Source: Monodelphis domestica (Eukaryota > Chordata > Mammalia > Didelphimorphia > Didelphidae). From it: a DNA stretch of 64,000 nucleotides. The translations under genes and the position numbers were made by a program. The stretch is from NCBI RefSeq assembly GCF_027887165.1, contig NC_077228.1:430878457-430942456 (forward strand), read 5' to 3'. This document shows positions 45,025 to 57,944 of the stretch, in pieces (the first letter of the stretch is position 1; every line of letters starts with the position of its first letter). The notes under the pieces were generated by a model. The model made no database searches. It saw only the letters and a list, made by a program, of their open reading frames with translations, and was not told the origin of the DNA.

Positions 45025-45410
45025 ATATTCTTAAAAAATGAATGAATAACCCTTACCCTTCAAAGAAAAGAACATTTCCATATACAAAGTTAAACAGAAA
45101 AAGAATATAATGCCCCAAGGGGTTCTTGAAAATGACATTTACCTGTCAGAAAGAAAGTGGTGGTTTATGATGAATCTTCCCCAAGGAAGGTGCAATTTAT
45201 TTCAAAATAATCATAGCAGCATTTTTTTTTGTAGCAAACAAAAGACTATGATATGAATAAAGTGAAAATATTATAGCAAGAAATTATAAATATGAGGAAT
45301 TCAGAAAAATATGAGCCCAATGGGAGGTGAAAGGGAGGACCAAAAGATGAGAATAATTGGAGGTGAAATTATCTATAAAAGGGAGTCATAGGCTGGAGTA
45401 AAACCACTTA
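45025..45410. other. Unassigned intronic DNA
   Basis: No feature recognised. Confidence 0.35.
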
Positions 45411-45411
45411 G

Positions 45412-45785
45412 TCTGTCAATAAATTTGTATGAAGTGCTTACTATGTGCCAAGCACTATGCTAAGTGCTAGGGATAAAAATACAAAAAAGAAACAGACTCT
45501 GCCCTCAAGGATCTTAGACTATATTGAAACAAGATATCATGCAAAAGGAGGCTGAAAAGGTGAGAGAAGGAAGCCCGCCTGGGTGGCATGATGAAGGGCA
45601 AAGAGGTTCAGCCCAGTGGGAAATTAGATGCCCTCTAATCAGAGAGGGAGAGGGTTCTGATGAGGTGTGAGGACCCATACTGACAGAATCTTTCAGGAGG
45701 ATGAGATTCCCAGGGACAAGATGGAGAAGTTCAAAGGAGGGCAGTTGGGTGGGAAATGAAGAGGTGGCTGGCTGTGGCATCCTCC
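45412..45785 (-). repeat. LINE L2 3' end, antisense
   Basis: gtgcttactatgtgccaagc, actatgctaagtgctaggga and actctgccctcaaggatct are the L2 3' UTR in reverse. The right part (45590-45785) is less certain. Confidence 0.7.
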
Positions 45786-45789
45786 TCTA

Positions 45790-46615
45790 GTGAAACTCCT
45801 TGAAAATAACCCTAACCATTCTTTCAGGAAAGGTAAGAGGCTATTTGGACAAAAATTTATTTTTTCTTTATAAAGAATGGTTGAGACCAGACAGGAGGAA
45901 GGGTAGTAGTCAAAGAAATAACTAAAATAAGAACAAAGGGAGTAAAAATTTGTCTGGTAGTGGTTTGTATACTTAGAGGATTTAAACCTGAGATGATAAG
46001 GGTTTGAATTAACTGAATGTGAATGGTTAAAAGGGCAAAATGTAGATGGATCACTTTTGGCAACCTCAGGGCTTTAGTTTTCTGGATTCTTAAAATGAAA
46101 AATATTTAGGGATTTTTTTGGATAGGTCTGGAATGTCTCACTCCATGTCTTCAGGAGGGCCTAAATTTCTACCTTCCCACTTACCCTGCTATCTTCAAGA
46201 GGGATATTGGGCTAGAATAAACTAATTGAAATGTAGAGGTATGATTCTTTTTGATGGGGCTTAGGATAAAAAGTCTCTTCTCCCACTTGGGGGTAGGAGA
46301 CAGAGTTCTAGCTGGGGTCTGGAGGTTAAGAGTTAAATCTCATTTTCAGTTCACCTCCCACCAAACATTACAATTCCAGATACCTAACAAACTTATTTAT
46401 TGAAGGTAGGAAGTAAAAAATAATAATAATAAAATAAAAAAAACAGCAGTAAAGTAGCCAGTACTATCTTACCCTTTTGTCCCCCTGCCTGGAATGTACT
46501 TCCTCTTTCCCTTTAATTATTAGAATCTTCAGAATTCCTTCTAGGGTAAGCTAAAGAGTACCAGGCAATATCCTGTCTTTCCTGTTAGTGGTGTTCTTTC
46601 CCTCCCCAAATTACT
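45790..46615. other. Unassigned, part possibly an old LTR
   Basis: 46080-46371 has an aataaa (46217) and ends in a pyrimidine-rich stretch closing with acattaca, as in LTRs, but the start and target duplication could not be found. Confidence 0.25.
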
Positions 46616-46619
46616 TTGC

Positions 46620-46748
46620 ATTTAGATCCCATTATACTACTCCCAATAGAAAGTAAGCTCCTTGAAACCATGGGCTATTGTTAATTTTTGTCTTTTTGTA
46701 CTCAGTGCCCACCACTTAGTTGAATAAATGCTCTTTCAATTGAATAAT
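46620..46748 (+). repeat. LINE L2 3' terminus
   Basis: gaaagtaagctccttgaaacc, gtactcagtgcccaccac, gaataaatgctctttc. Confidence 0.65.
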
Positions 46749-46904
46749 GTGCTAAAAATAAGTTTGTTTATATAGCAATTCAAATCAAACATTAAAAGTC
46801 CTACTACATGAAAAGCAGTTTACATAAATTATCAATCGATCTATAAAATCTATATATAAAATAATAGGACATCTATAAAACCTCTATAAAATAATAGGAA
46901 TGAA

Positions 46905-47087
46905 AGCATTTGCAGTTAGGAAAATTGAGGCTAAGAAATGGACTTATCCAAGATCATATCAATAACCAGTGCCAGTTAGTATTCAAATTAACGACCTGAC
47001 TAAATGCTCACCCACTTTCTCTCCCTGTTTCTCTGCCTCCTCCTCCTTTGAACTAATGCTCTTTCCACTAGAGTGCAAATATTAATT
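46905..47087 (-). repeat. MIR, antisense
   Basis: gaaaattgaggctaagaaatg, ggacttatccaagatcatatc, aactaatgctctttccac. Confidence 0.6.
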
Positions 47088-47089
47088 CA

Positions 47090-48675
47090 CTTTCAACATA
47101 TTTCAATAGCAAAGGACTGCATAATCCAGTTAAAATCATTGGGGGAAATGGATAAATTCAGCCAAGTAATTTTTTTAGGGTGTTGGGGAGAGAGACTTAA
47201 AATATACGCATGCTGGTGAAATTGATTTTCAATGTTATTTTAACCTCAATCAGTTGGAAACAGATGTGTGTGTATATTATGTTTTGTATTTATTATTGAA
47301 CTGACTTAGTTAGGATTTGTTTTTTTATTTCATTCCCTTGGGTTATCGCTTGAATCCAGCTGTTCCTTTTAAGATGTGTATTCTAAAACATAAAACTCAA
47401 GATGCCCCTTCAAGTTCAAACATCAAGAAAAGGTGGTCAGTTCTGATTTAATGATATAATAAAGAAGTGAATTAAACTCACCTTAATCTGATGGATTTAG
47501 AATATGGGTTTGAGGAAAATGAGTATGTTATTGTGCAGCAAAATTGGAAAGATTGTTAAACTGAATATAAATCAGAAGAATTAGCTGACTTTTCCAGGAA
47601 GGTAGATTTCAATTTTGGTCATTGTGATAAATAGGAGACAATTTTCCCCCCACATTCACACTGACAGGTAGATAATAAACTCTCTAAAGGATGAATTGTT
47701 CTAGCTTTCTTTTTGAACCCTAAAACCTGACTGGTGCTCCTGGGAATACCTTAGTCTGGAAGCTGGTTTCATTCTTTTGTAGGAGCAGAAACAAACACAT
47801 CAGAGTAAATGTATATACAGAGGAAAGGAAGGGGGCAAGATAGAAGTGAGGTTTATTCATGGTAGAAAAGCATTAATGTTTGTTTGTTTTTTTTTAAAAG
47901 ATGGTCCAAAAAGGAAATAAATCGTGTTTACATAGATTTAAACTTTCTTTCCTTCCCTCCCCTCTCTGCCATCTCTCTTCTTTCATTTCCTCCCTTCTTT
48001 TTAAAAATATTCAACATCAGTTTCATCTGTACATAAGACATTGGCACTTTGATATTTTGCAAGAAATACATTCTTTTTTCCTCTTTAAATACCTGGACCA
48101 ACTCAATTGATTTATAGTTATTATTTTCTAAAGATCTGATTTTCCTATTTTGATCCTGACTTTACTAGACTCTTGAGCAATGTTCTTCTTTGTTTAGTCA
48201 TCCTTAGTACCAGACTCACCTGTCCAAGATCCAGATCTTGGGACCAATTCCCAACTCAAACCTGGGGCATGTTTGCGTTTAACACTTGAATATTGCAATG
48301 AATCCAAACATGAGAAATTGAGTCAGAATTGTCCAGATAGGGTGATAAGCCAAATTAAAAGTCTCTTCCCTCCAGGAGCTCCCTGTATTCTCTGAAGGAT
48401 GCAATTTAGTATGAAGAGAAGTATGAGAATTAGCTTGAAGAATGTTTGGGGAAGGTGTTATGTGAGAGTAAATTTTGCCCTCGCCCTGTAAGGTAGAACC
48501 AGAGGGCTTTTTCATTTTTTAAGTTGTCCAAAAGTAGAAGGGGATGCCTCAGGAAGGAGTGTCTGTTTCCTTATGAAGGAAGTATCAAATAGATGCGAAT
48601 CTCAGGTATTCTGAATCTTATAATCTGAGAATCTCAGGAAAAAAACTGGTCTTGAATGATCTAAAATATTCTTTT
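47090..48675. other. Unassigned intronic DNA
   Basis: About 1.6 kb with no confident repeat. 47880-48110 is weakly L1-like in antisense. Confidence 0.35.
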
Positions 48676-48778
48676 TCTTGCCAATAGTTAGTATATTATA
48701 GTAGGAAGAGTGTTGGGTTTGGAGTCAGAGGACTTAGAAAGTAGCAGTCAGGCTTTCCACTTACCTGTGAGACCCTGA

Positions 48779-48922
48779 TTTATTTATTTTTAAAAATATT
48801 TTTCCATTTTCCATAATTGATTTTCTTTTCCTTTCCTCTTCCCTCCCCACTCCTGGAGCCGATAAGCAATTTCACTGGGTTGCACAAATGTTATCACTTA
48901 ATACCTGTTTCCATTGTATTCA
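48779..48922 (-). repeat. L1 3' end, antisense, in the MIR
   Basis: Duplications ttacctgtgagaccctga (48761-48778) and ttacctgtgggaccctga (48923-48940), 17 of 18 identical. Confidence 0.9.
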
Positions 48923-48973
48923 TTACCTGTGGGACCCTGAGCAGTTAACTGTAGCTCCCTGAGTCTCAGTCCC

Positions 48974-49191
48974 CCCACCCTAAACCTTTTTTTGTTTTTT
49001 TGGAACCCTTACCTTTTGTCTTAGAATTGATACTAAGTATCAGTTCCAAGGCAGACGAGCAGTAAGGGCTAGGCAATGGGGGTGAAGTGACTTGGCTCAG
49101 GGTCACACAGCTAGGAAGTATCTGAGACTAGATTTGAACCCAGGTCCTTATATCTCTGGGCCTGGCTCTGTATCTACTGAGCCGCCTAGCC
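48974..49191 (-). repeat. Marsupial SINE (type A), in the MIR
   Basis: Probable duplications tctcagtccc (48964-48973) and tctcagttcc (49192-49201). Full antisense tail-to-head order. Confidence 0.88.
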
Positions 49192-49264
49192 TCTCAGTTC
49201 CCTTATTTGTAAAGAGTGGGTATAGATAACCCCCATCCCTTCTAGTTCTTAGTTCTTAAGATGA

Positions 49265-49812
49265 GAGAGGTGGGTGCAAGTGTGTTTTTCTTTCTCTCCT
49301 TGTATCCTCCCCTATGTTGTACAGGTAAAAATTATTTTAACACCTGATTTAGGTGATTTGTTAAAATTTGATCCTACAAAAGTTACTTTAATTAAGAACT
49401 TTAAGTAATTTATGCACAAAATAATTGCCATTTCTTTACTACAGTCAGAATAAAGCTTAAGTTGAATTATAAAAACATAATTATTAAGAAGATATTCTAA
49501 ATGAAATGATTAAACATTGTATTTGAAATTTCCAGGATATAATTTTTAAAGTCTATGATAGAAGGCACATATCACACATACAATAGAAGTTTCATGAGGG
49601 AAATAAAATAGAAGATAACATACTTTGCTCTGTATTCCAATAGTTTCTTCTTTGGCTGTGGATAGCATTTTTATCATGAGTCTCTTGTGGTTGGTTACCT
49701 TAGAGACTTGCTTTCCTGATAACTGTTTAGTCCTTCGTAGTTGATCATCTTATAATAGTTCTGTTACTGTATACATTTTAACTTAGTTTTAAAATGGAAT
49801 GTTGTCCATATT
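49265..49812. other. Unassigned intronic DNA
   Basis: No feature recognised. Confidence 0.35.
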
Positions 49813-49814
49813 TT

Positions 49815-50030
49815 TAAAAATAAGTTTTATTGATATTTTCTGTTTCTTACATCAAATAATTATCCTAAGTATCCTTCCCTTCTCCTAGAGAGCCATCTTG
49901 ATAGAGTATTTTTAATAATAAATAAAATAATATAACTTAAAGTAGTAAAATAGTAAAAAAATATGTCTTAAAATAGTAAAATAGTAAAAAAACAAAAACA
50001 AACTTAAAAATAGTGCAATTCTTTACATTT
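49815..50030. repeat. Old L1-like 3' trace and TAAAATAG tandem stretch
   Basis: 49815-49910 is weakly like an antisense L1 end. 49940-50000 is an imperfect tandem of taaaatagtaaaatag units. Confidence 0.45.
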
Positions 50031-50043
50031 AAAAAGTCCTACA

Positions 50044-50248
50044 TATGATCAGGGATGTAGACTCTAAATGATCACTATTGCAAATATTAATAATATGGAA
50101 ATAGGTCTTGATCAATGATACATGGAAAACCCAGTGGAATTGCTCGTTGGCTATGAGAGGGGGGCGGGAAGAGGGGAGGGAAAGAATATGAATCTTGTAA
50201 CCATGGAAAAATATTCTAAATTAATTAAAGAAATTTAAAAATTAAAAA
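50044..50248 (+). repeat. L1 3' end with perfect target duplication
   Basis: 205-bp 3' UTR copy with identical 13-bp duplications aaaaagtcctaca at 50031-50043 and 50249-50261. Confidence 0.93.
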
Positions 50249-50329
50249 AAAAAGTCCTACAACATACACAAAGGTTGAGGGTGTCTTCTCACATGCTCTT
50301 CAATTCCTGCTTAATCTTTATAATTTTGT

Positions 50330-51335
50330 TACATTTCTTCCCTTAAAAAAAAATTTGTTGGTTACATTAGAATTCTTAGGTATCTCACCATGTCCCTCAC
50401 TTCATCACACCATAGAAGGCATCACTCAATAAAATATATACATATGCATAAATTATGCTTTTTGTGTTTCTTTATCAGTTCTTTCTCTGGAGGTGGATTT
50501 TCGTTCACAAGTTATTCTTCAAATATTCTGTAGCTGCATATAGTGTTCTCTTAGTTCTACTAATTTAAGTCTTTTTAATTTCATGTGAACTATCCAACTT
50601 TTTCTGAAATTAAACTGCTCATCATATCTTATGGCACTTCAGTGTTCCATCATAATCATATGTCAAAACTTGTTCAGCCACTCTCCAGTTGACAGACATC
50701 TTCAATCTCTGTTCTTCACCTCCACAAAGAGAGCTGTTATAAGTATTTTGGAACATATAGTTTATTTTCCTTTTTCCCTGATCTCCTTGGGAAACAGACT
50801 CAACAGTGGTATTCCTGGGTTTTAGGGTATACACAGTTTTATAACTCTTTAGGCATAATTCCAAATTGCTCTCAAATGGTTGGATCAATTCAAAGTTTCA
50901 CCAACAGTGTTTTAGTTCTCTGTTTTAAATTTGTCATTTTACCCTTTTATCATCTTAACCATCTAATAGATGCGAGGTGATATCTCAGAATTGTTTTGTT
51001 ACACTTACTTTTGTTTTTTTATTTATAGTTTTTTATTTACCTCTGTATAATTTTCCTATATCAGTTTATAGATTCATCTATATTTACACATTTCTTATAG
51101 CACAATAATAGTCCAGTACACTTAAATTTTTTTTGTTCAGTCATTTTCTGACTGATAGGCATCTACTTCATTTCCTATTCTTAGCTATGACAAAAAGTAC
51201 TACTATATTTCAGAGGACTTTTCAACATTGTTTTCCTCAGGGTATAGTCTCTGGTTCACAGGGAATGGACTGTTACCTTTTTTAGATAATTCAAACTGCT
51301 TTCCAAAAGTTTTATTTTTGTTTATTTTGTGAAAT
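50330..51335 (-). repeat. Old L1 3' regions, antisense, two copies in tandem
   Basis: 50450-51000 covers the 3' UTR and ORF2 C-terminus (gttctttctctggaggtgg, ggttggatcaattcaaagtt). A second, more diverged copy restarts at about 51010 (ttcttatagcacaataat, actgataggcatctacttc). Confidence 0.6.
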
Positions 51336-51344
51336 ATTTCCCAA

Positions 51345-51570
51345 TTGATATGATTGTGGATGTTGAATTTAAATGCTCACTCTATTGCAATTATTAATAA
51401 TATAAAAATAGGTCCATGTACTGAACAATGATACATGTAAAACCCAGTGGAATTGCTTGCCAGCTCCGGGAGAGGGGAGAGAGGAGGAGAGGGGAAGAAC
51501 ATGAATCTTGTAACCAGGGGAAAATACCCTAAATTAGTTATTAAATAAAAAATGAAAAAATAATTATTTC
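51345..51570 (+). repeat. L1 3' end
   Basis: Sense 3' UTR (aaaacccagtggaattgcttg, gaacatgaatcttgtaacc) with an A-rich tail. It is inserted in the antisense L1, with rough flanking repeats around atttccc / atttcca. Confidence 0.85.
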
Positions 51571-51574
51571 CAAA

Positions 51575-53090
51575 TTACGTTTAATTTGTTTTCAGTGGAC
51601 TTCTGAATTCTGCAGCTGGCAGAATTTTTGATACTTCCCTTCGTTCCTGGGGCTGTGTATCCATAAAAATAAATCAAAACTAAGAAAAACTTTAGAAAGC
51701 TATACTGATGGATTTTATTGCAAGAGTAATCAGATTCAGAACTTTGTGTTGGCTTGAAAGTAAGAAGGAAGTATTTCAAAGGGGTCACAGTTATCAGGAA
51801 GGCAGTGCCTATTGCTAATAACTCTGATGACAGAACTAGTTTCTCTTCTCTTCATCTGAAACTTTTTTTTATAACAAGTTAGATTTAATCAGGCTGCTAG
51901 AATGTTTTTAGGTTGGTTATCAGACTGCAGAGTTAAGTCTGCCCACAGGAAAGAGCACAAGAAAGCCAAAGGTTGTCATTGTGGTAGAACAGACAGTATG
52001 ATTTGGGGGAGACTGGTTACTTTGATTTTCTTCAGATTGAATTATAAGCTTTTCAGAGTGTTAAAGCCCAGGAAGTAAACTGCAGGGTGATAATCCTGTC
52101 TAGGTCACAAAGTATATCACTTTTTTTCTTATTAAAGCCATGATGGTGGCTTTCTTACCCATTTCCCTATCTTTACTATCACAAAGTACTCTGTTGAATA
52201 CTTTGTTTCATGCATGAGACCTTTTCTTTTTGCCTCTAAATATATGGCTTAAGAGTGCCTTTTAATAATATATTTAAATATTTAGCTACGAATCAAAGTT
52301 AAGGCCACTGGTCTACAGTTTTAAAATCTTTTTTTTTTTTAAATCAGACATTTGACATATTTTATAACTTCTAGATCGTCCATAACTTTTTTCAATCAAC
52401 AAAAATTTCTCTTCTCCATACCTTCTTTGGGGTGGAGTGGGAAGTCCCTGTAACAAATAACATAATCAAGTGAAAAAAAATCATATTAGCCACATTCAAA
52501 GAAAATGCTTCATTCTTCACCTTGGGCCCATTACCTCTTTGTTGGGAGGTGGGTAGCATACTCATTCCTTCTCCACGACCTTTCAAAGATCACTTAAGGT
52601 GGCTCAGTTTTTTTTCCCTCTATGATGTCGGTCTTCCAGACCTGATGATTGGAACTTATAAAGAATAGCTCAGTGTTTGCTTTCTTGGTGTTTCCTTATG
52701 CTTTTATGGCAAACCACTCCAGAAACCACTTCCAAATAATCAGCATTATTTATTGTCGTAAAGATCATTGATCTTGGCAGAGACCTATATTCCTTTTGTG
52801 GAATTTTGTAGAATTTTAGTCCATTTAAAAAGTCTCTACCAGCTTTATTCTTTTTCTCTCACGAGTGCTAAGACAGGAAATGACCACATCTCTTCAAGGT
52901 TGCCATCATTTCCACTCCAGTTTTGTGTTGGTTCTTGTTAATGAATGTCAGGTCCGATATAGAAATTTCCCTTATTTTATTTATTTATTTGACTTTTTGT
53001 GGGTTAAATTATGATTGAAGCAGGACAGGCAAACTTGGATGTTTGACTTGTTGAAGAGAGTGTCCAGCAGATAGCCTGACTAAATTCAAT
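51575..53090. other. Unassigned intronic DNA
   Basis: About 1.5 kb. 52600-53080 has a repeat-like feel (possibly an RTE-type LINE), but I could not assign it. Confidence 0.3.
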
Positions 53091-53097
53091 TCAGTCT

Positions 53098-53302
53098 AGG
53101 CAGCTAGATGGTTTAATGGGTAGAGTACTGGGCCAGGAGTCAAGAAGACTTGAATTAAAAAAGAGCCTCAAACACTTTTTAGCTATGTGACCTGGGTAAA
53201 TGTTTGCCTTAATACTGGAGAAAGAAATGGCAAACCACTCCAGAATCTTTGTTAAGAAACTCTGGGGGTCAGAAAGAGTCAGATATTACTGAACAACAAC
53301 TG
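53098..53302 (+). repeat. Marsupial SINE (type B)
   Basis: ggcagctagatggtttaatgg, aatggcaaaccactccagaa, agagtcagatattactgaac. Confidence 0.8.
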
Positions 53303-53344
53303 TTTGTGAGTATTTTACACATTAGATGCTTTGTTAACTGATTG

Positions 53345-53405
53345 TTACGTCCCAGAGATAAAAGGAAAAAAAAACTGAATAGATTCATCCTTTAAGGAGC
53401 TTGGC
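53345..53405 (-). repeat. LINE L2 3' trace
   Basis: cccagagataaaaggaaaa...tttaaggagctt resembles the L2 antisense block preceding ctcaaggagctt. Confidence 0.4.
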
Positions 53406-53474
53406 TTCTTGTAGAGAGAGAATTCAATTTGATGAATTCCTACCTTTTGTAGCTGTTCTCTATTGTTATGGAGA

Positions 53475-53492
53475 TATACATACATATATATA

Positions 53493-53535
<43 letters not shown>
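53475..53535. repeat. (TA)n/(TG)n microsatellite
   Basis: Alternating TA and TG units, then about 15 TA units. Likely polymorphic. Confidence 0.95.
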
Positions 53536-53539
53536 AAAC

Positions 53540-56468
53540 ACATCATGTGTAATTTTCTTCTTTTCCCTTCCTTTTTAGCTCCAGCCTTTTTAATTAATTT
53601 GAAATATTTAAGTACACTCTTTAGCCTTTGTTACATATATGCCATTCTTGACCTCTGTTATTACAGTATTTTTAAATTATGGACCAAATATTCTAATCTT
53701 ATCTCACAAACACCACCATTTTAACCTTTTTTTCTTCTCCTTTCATTTCTCTGATCTAACTTTCTCTTTTGAAGTCCTGATGCAATAATGATGAGAATAC
53801 TGCCTAGGCAATAGTTATCAATGGGTGTGCAATGAAGTTTTAGATATTATTCCAGATATGATATAGCTTTTATCCAGCATAAACATGGTAGGTCCAGCAT
53901 TGGCAAAACAAACAAAACTTGCCTTTTGTGTATGGACAGCAATCTCAAATATACTCACAAAGAATTCAACAATAATGATGGCTTTTCTTGGAAGAGCCTC
54001 ACTCCTGTGCAGGTCCCACCTTAAGTATATAATGTCAGTGCCTCTTGGCAAAAGACTGTGTGCTTTACATCGAAAAAAGAAAAGTGTGAAAACCATTGTC
54101 TTGAGGATTTAATTTCTTGGCCATGAAGTGTTGGTCTTCTAGTGCTCAGCACAGAAATTACTAACTTCTGACTTGGTAATAATCTCTCACCTGACAACAG
54201 CACATCTCATTCCTTGGAGTTTTTTGGAGTTGCTCCCCTCTCTTTGGGGAAAACCCACATCTGTTTCTTATATTTCATTAGGCCTCTTTGCTATTCTCCT
54301 GTCACATTTCCATTACCTCCCAACCTTCTGACACAAGTCCAAGCTTCTTCCGCCTCTTCAAGTACTTTTTATGTTAAATCACTTTTTATAAAAAAGGAAC
54401 ACTCCATCCTTTCTAGTAAGTAGCTCTCTCCTAACAGAGATAAGCCCAAACTTTAAGCATGGATAGCAGTAATTTGGCCAAGGTAGAAAGAAGGAAAGCA
54501 TCATTTGATCTCTTAAAGTTTAGGTTACTGCAAAATTTGCCCTGCTCTCCTTTATCCTTGCTTTTAAGTCTTTTGCAGAACTAATGTTGATGGTGGATAG
54601 GAATTCTGGTTTTTTAGAATTAACTGAGAAATAAAAGTTGAATATTTTGATTTATTGACCAAAATGAATGTTCCAGCTGCGCTTAATGCAGATTTAAATG
54701 AAGCTATATCAAAGGTAGATTAATTCTAAATAAACAACTTAAGAGTCATATCTAGATGGTACAGCAGGAATTTTTACCAAGAAGCCAAAATAGGATGGGT
54801 GCTATCAATTTAAGCTAAACAGCAAATTTTTAAGAATGCTTTTGTCAAAATAGGAAGCTATATAAAATAGGAAAATAGTGGGTTTCCTTAAATCTTTTTA
54901 TCTCATAGGAGTGTTTCTATCAGGAATCTCATCTTGGTTTTTTCTCATTCCCTCTCCCTAATGAAGTAAGGCCTTATTTTGTGCAGGTATTCAGGGTGTA
55001 AATAGGGCTAGTTTTGGCCCTGGTAACCTTATTTTCTACCAGAAACTTTTTTTAAAACAAGTGAAAAAACCTACAACAAACTTTGGACTACAATATAGCT
55101 GTGTCTTCAAGAGAATATTGACCTATTTATCTTCTCCTTTCTTGGAATTTAGTGAAAATTCAATTCACTTATGTTGTAAGATTGATTGTCAGTACATTTA
55201 GTGTACCTGATTAATAATTAAAGAACAAGGTCTGCTTTCTTTAGGAATCACTATTTGAGTTTGATTTGTACTGGCATTCCTCCCACTTGTACTATGAAGT
55301 CACTTTCTAAGATTGTGAATAACTAGAAACTAATGCATTGAGAGAGATGGACTTGTCTCATGAATAGGCCTGTAAGCAAAAGCATCCTTATTGCATACCT
55401 GTCCAGGTATGGTAAAATGCTAATCCTATTGCAACAATGCAGATGGTCTTTAAGGAAAAAGTTGTAGTACAGCTTTAGAACAAAAAGTAAAAGTTGATTA
55501 AAATTTGTTGAAGCATATAGTATATCTATAATACACATAATTCCTAATTATTCAGATGAGAAGGGACTCTCTTGATGGGAAATTGTTTTTTCCCCTCACC
55601 ATGAATGGGTGAGGATGCTTTATTTTGAATTTTTTGTATTTCTAGTGTTTTTTTGCTTTCACCACTTGTTACTAAAATATTCTACAGGGCTTATTATTTT
55701 GGAGGTAAAAACCATAAAACCAGTTTAAACTGATAGATGACATGGAAATATTTAATTTTATTTCTTGAATAAATGTCAATTTGTTCTATATAATTTTAAA
55801 AAATAGTTTCTCAAATTTAGGGATCAACCATATATTTCTCTCAAGGGGGAAATATGCTATGAGAAAAATTTCAGTAGAAGGTAATAACTTTCACTGTAAG
55901 TTTAGGTTAGCATAGCTGAAGGCATTCACATTTATCAAGAGATAGAAAACAATTTTCTGAATTGTTAAATGAAATTTTTCTTAATAAATTTCAGACTGAC
56001 TTTTTTTGTAGAAAGGCTTTTTTTCATTGATATTTTAAAAAATATCACCTTCATTCATTCATGTATTCTCCCTTGCTTTCCAGTCCCTCCAAACTTACCT
56101 TCTTTGGTAACAAATATTTTAAAAGAAATCACTCAGCAAAACCAACACACCAACCCTTTCTTAATGATATAAGCAGGGTTTCATATCCATAGTCACTCCA
56201 TCTCCACAAAGGGAGAGAGATGCATTTTCTCAATGGTAAAACTCTTTCTCCTAATATACCAGATGGCAGAGGTGGTTACTTCTTTACTACTGTACTTGTT
56301 TTTAAAACTGCATAGACTAGTTGTATGGCACAGATTTTCTAAAAGTTGCTTCCTCAGCACGTTGGGATGCTTACAATTTTCAAGACTATGGATGCAAACA
56401 TGAATTGGCATAGCCTCTTTTCTCAATTTAGTATGGGGCTTCTGACAGATACTCATAATTAAAGAATG
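53540..56468. other. Low-repeat intronic DNA
   Basis: Nearly 3 kb without a recognised transposon, the longest such stretch in the intron. Short open frames only, no exon recognised. Confidence 0.4.
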
Positions 56469-56469
56469 C

Positions 56470-57232
56470 CAGACAGAACACAGGAAGTTTAGATTAAGTA
56501 TGGTGTGAGAGTATAATAAGTAGAGAGAGAGGGCTTCCAGGTCAAGGAATCGGAAAAGGCTGTCTCCAGAAGGTCAAGCTTGAGTTTGGAAATAAAGGAA
56601 ATTGGATGTGGAGAGGAGACTGTGGGAGAAGATTGAGAAAAGTTAGTTACCCCCACATTGTGGAAGGTCTCCAGTGTCAGGGCAGTTTAAAATCCTAGCT
56701 AATAATCGATGGAGAACCAAAGAAGGATTTCAAGTGGTAAAGTGACTTGGCTGAGAAAATTAGACTCAGGAACTACCAGGGGAGAGGAAGAGAATCCAAG
56801 GGCTCTGTGATTCGTGGAGGTGAGTCCTAAGAAAGAGAGCTGCTTATATAGTAAGGACAGGCCTCTTAAAGACATTACTGCTAACCAGTGAAAACTGGAA
56901 TTATCTGTAGGAAAGTGCTTGATGTACTGAAACACCAAGACAGAAACTGTTCTTGTCCTTCTCAAGGAGTTTACATTCCATCAAGGGAAACAGTATGCTT
57001 CTGTATAAATAAATACGAAACATTTACAAAGTATATATAAGGTCATCTCAAGGGAGACATATAGATAGTCATCTGGGGAAGTCAGGAAAAGAGACCTGAT
57101 GTAGGAAGGGGATGGCATAAAACTAGGGATTTTTAAAAGGAGAGAAGAGTATATTTTTATATTATAAAGATGCACAGGGAGGGGAAATGCAATCTGTGAG
57201 GAACAGGAAGTAAGTTTGCTTGTCCTGGAACC
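56470..57232 (-). repeat. L2-like LINE, antisense, diverged
   Basis: ttctcaaggagtttacattcc, aaggtcatctcaagggagacat and gaggaacaggaagtaag follow the antisense L2 3' order of a diverged subfamily. 56470-56790 is less sure. Confidence 0.5.
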
Positions 57233-57234
57233 CC

Positions 57235-57690
57235 AGCCAGCTTTGAATATACATTATGGAAAAACTCTGGGATGGGACATGTAAAAACAAGTGTGCCTGT
57301 CATTCCCAAGCAGTGGTTATGATAGATGGGTTAACTGGAAAGTAATTGGAAAGTAAGTCAAGGTGCAATGTAGCATGCTATTTAGATTTAGTGCTTAATG
57401 GCATTTTTTGTTTCTCTTCGTGGGAGACAAAGGTATTCATGAGTATTCAGAACTCACAGAAATAGATTTGGACAGAATTATTTTTGAGCTACTTCTCCCC
57501 CCAGTTAATCAAATCTCTAGGAATCTGGTGATTGATCCATAAGAACATAAAAATTTTGTGTGTGAAGACGTGATCAAAGTTAGATTTAGCTGTCAAAAAT
57601 AATAATTTTAAAAGAAAACTCACCTCTCCCCAACTTCATTATCCCTTTTATTTTTCTTATAGATTTCATGATCAACTATATTAACTTTTC
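57235..57690. other. Unassigned intronic DNA
   Basis: No feature recognised. Confidence 0.35.
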
Positions 57691-57744
57691 TTAATTGTAC
57701 TTTTATTTATTCATCCATCCATCCATTTATTCATTCATTCATTT

Positions 57745-57944
57745 AGTAATGTAGCCCTTATCTTCTGCCTTAGAATCAATACTATATATTGGTTCCAAGG
57801 CAGAAGAGTGGTAAGGGCTAGGTAATGTGGGGGTTAAGTGACTTGCCCAGGAACATAGGGCTAGGACGTGTCTGAGGCCAGATTTGAACTTGGGACCTCC
57901 TATCTCTAGGCCTGGCTTTCAATCCTGAGCCATCTAGCTTCCCT
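57745..57944 (-). repeat. Marsupial SINE (type A)
   Basis: Antisense copy (tctgccttagaatcaatac ... tttcaatcctgagccatct) near the poly(T) side of the L1. A CATC/TTCA simple repeat precedes it. Confidence 0.85.

Larger units (their letters stand above)
48680..49262 (+). repeat. MIR-type CORE-SINE with two guest insertions
   Basis: Host parts: 48680-48778 (gtaggaagagtgttgggtttgg), 48923-48973 and 49192-49262 (cagttcccttatttgtaaag). An L1 end and a SINE interrupt it, each with its own duplication. Confidence 0.75.

Noticed and set aside
46080-46371. Possible old LTR ending in acattaca
   Set aside because: No matching start, target duplication or sister copy could be found, so it is only mentioned as a low-confidence part of an unassigned stretch.
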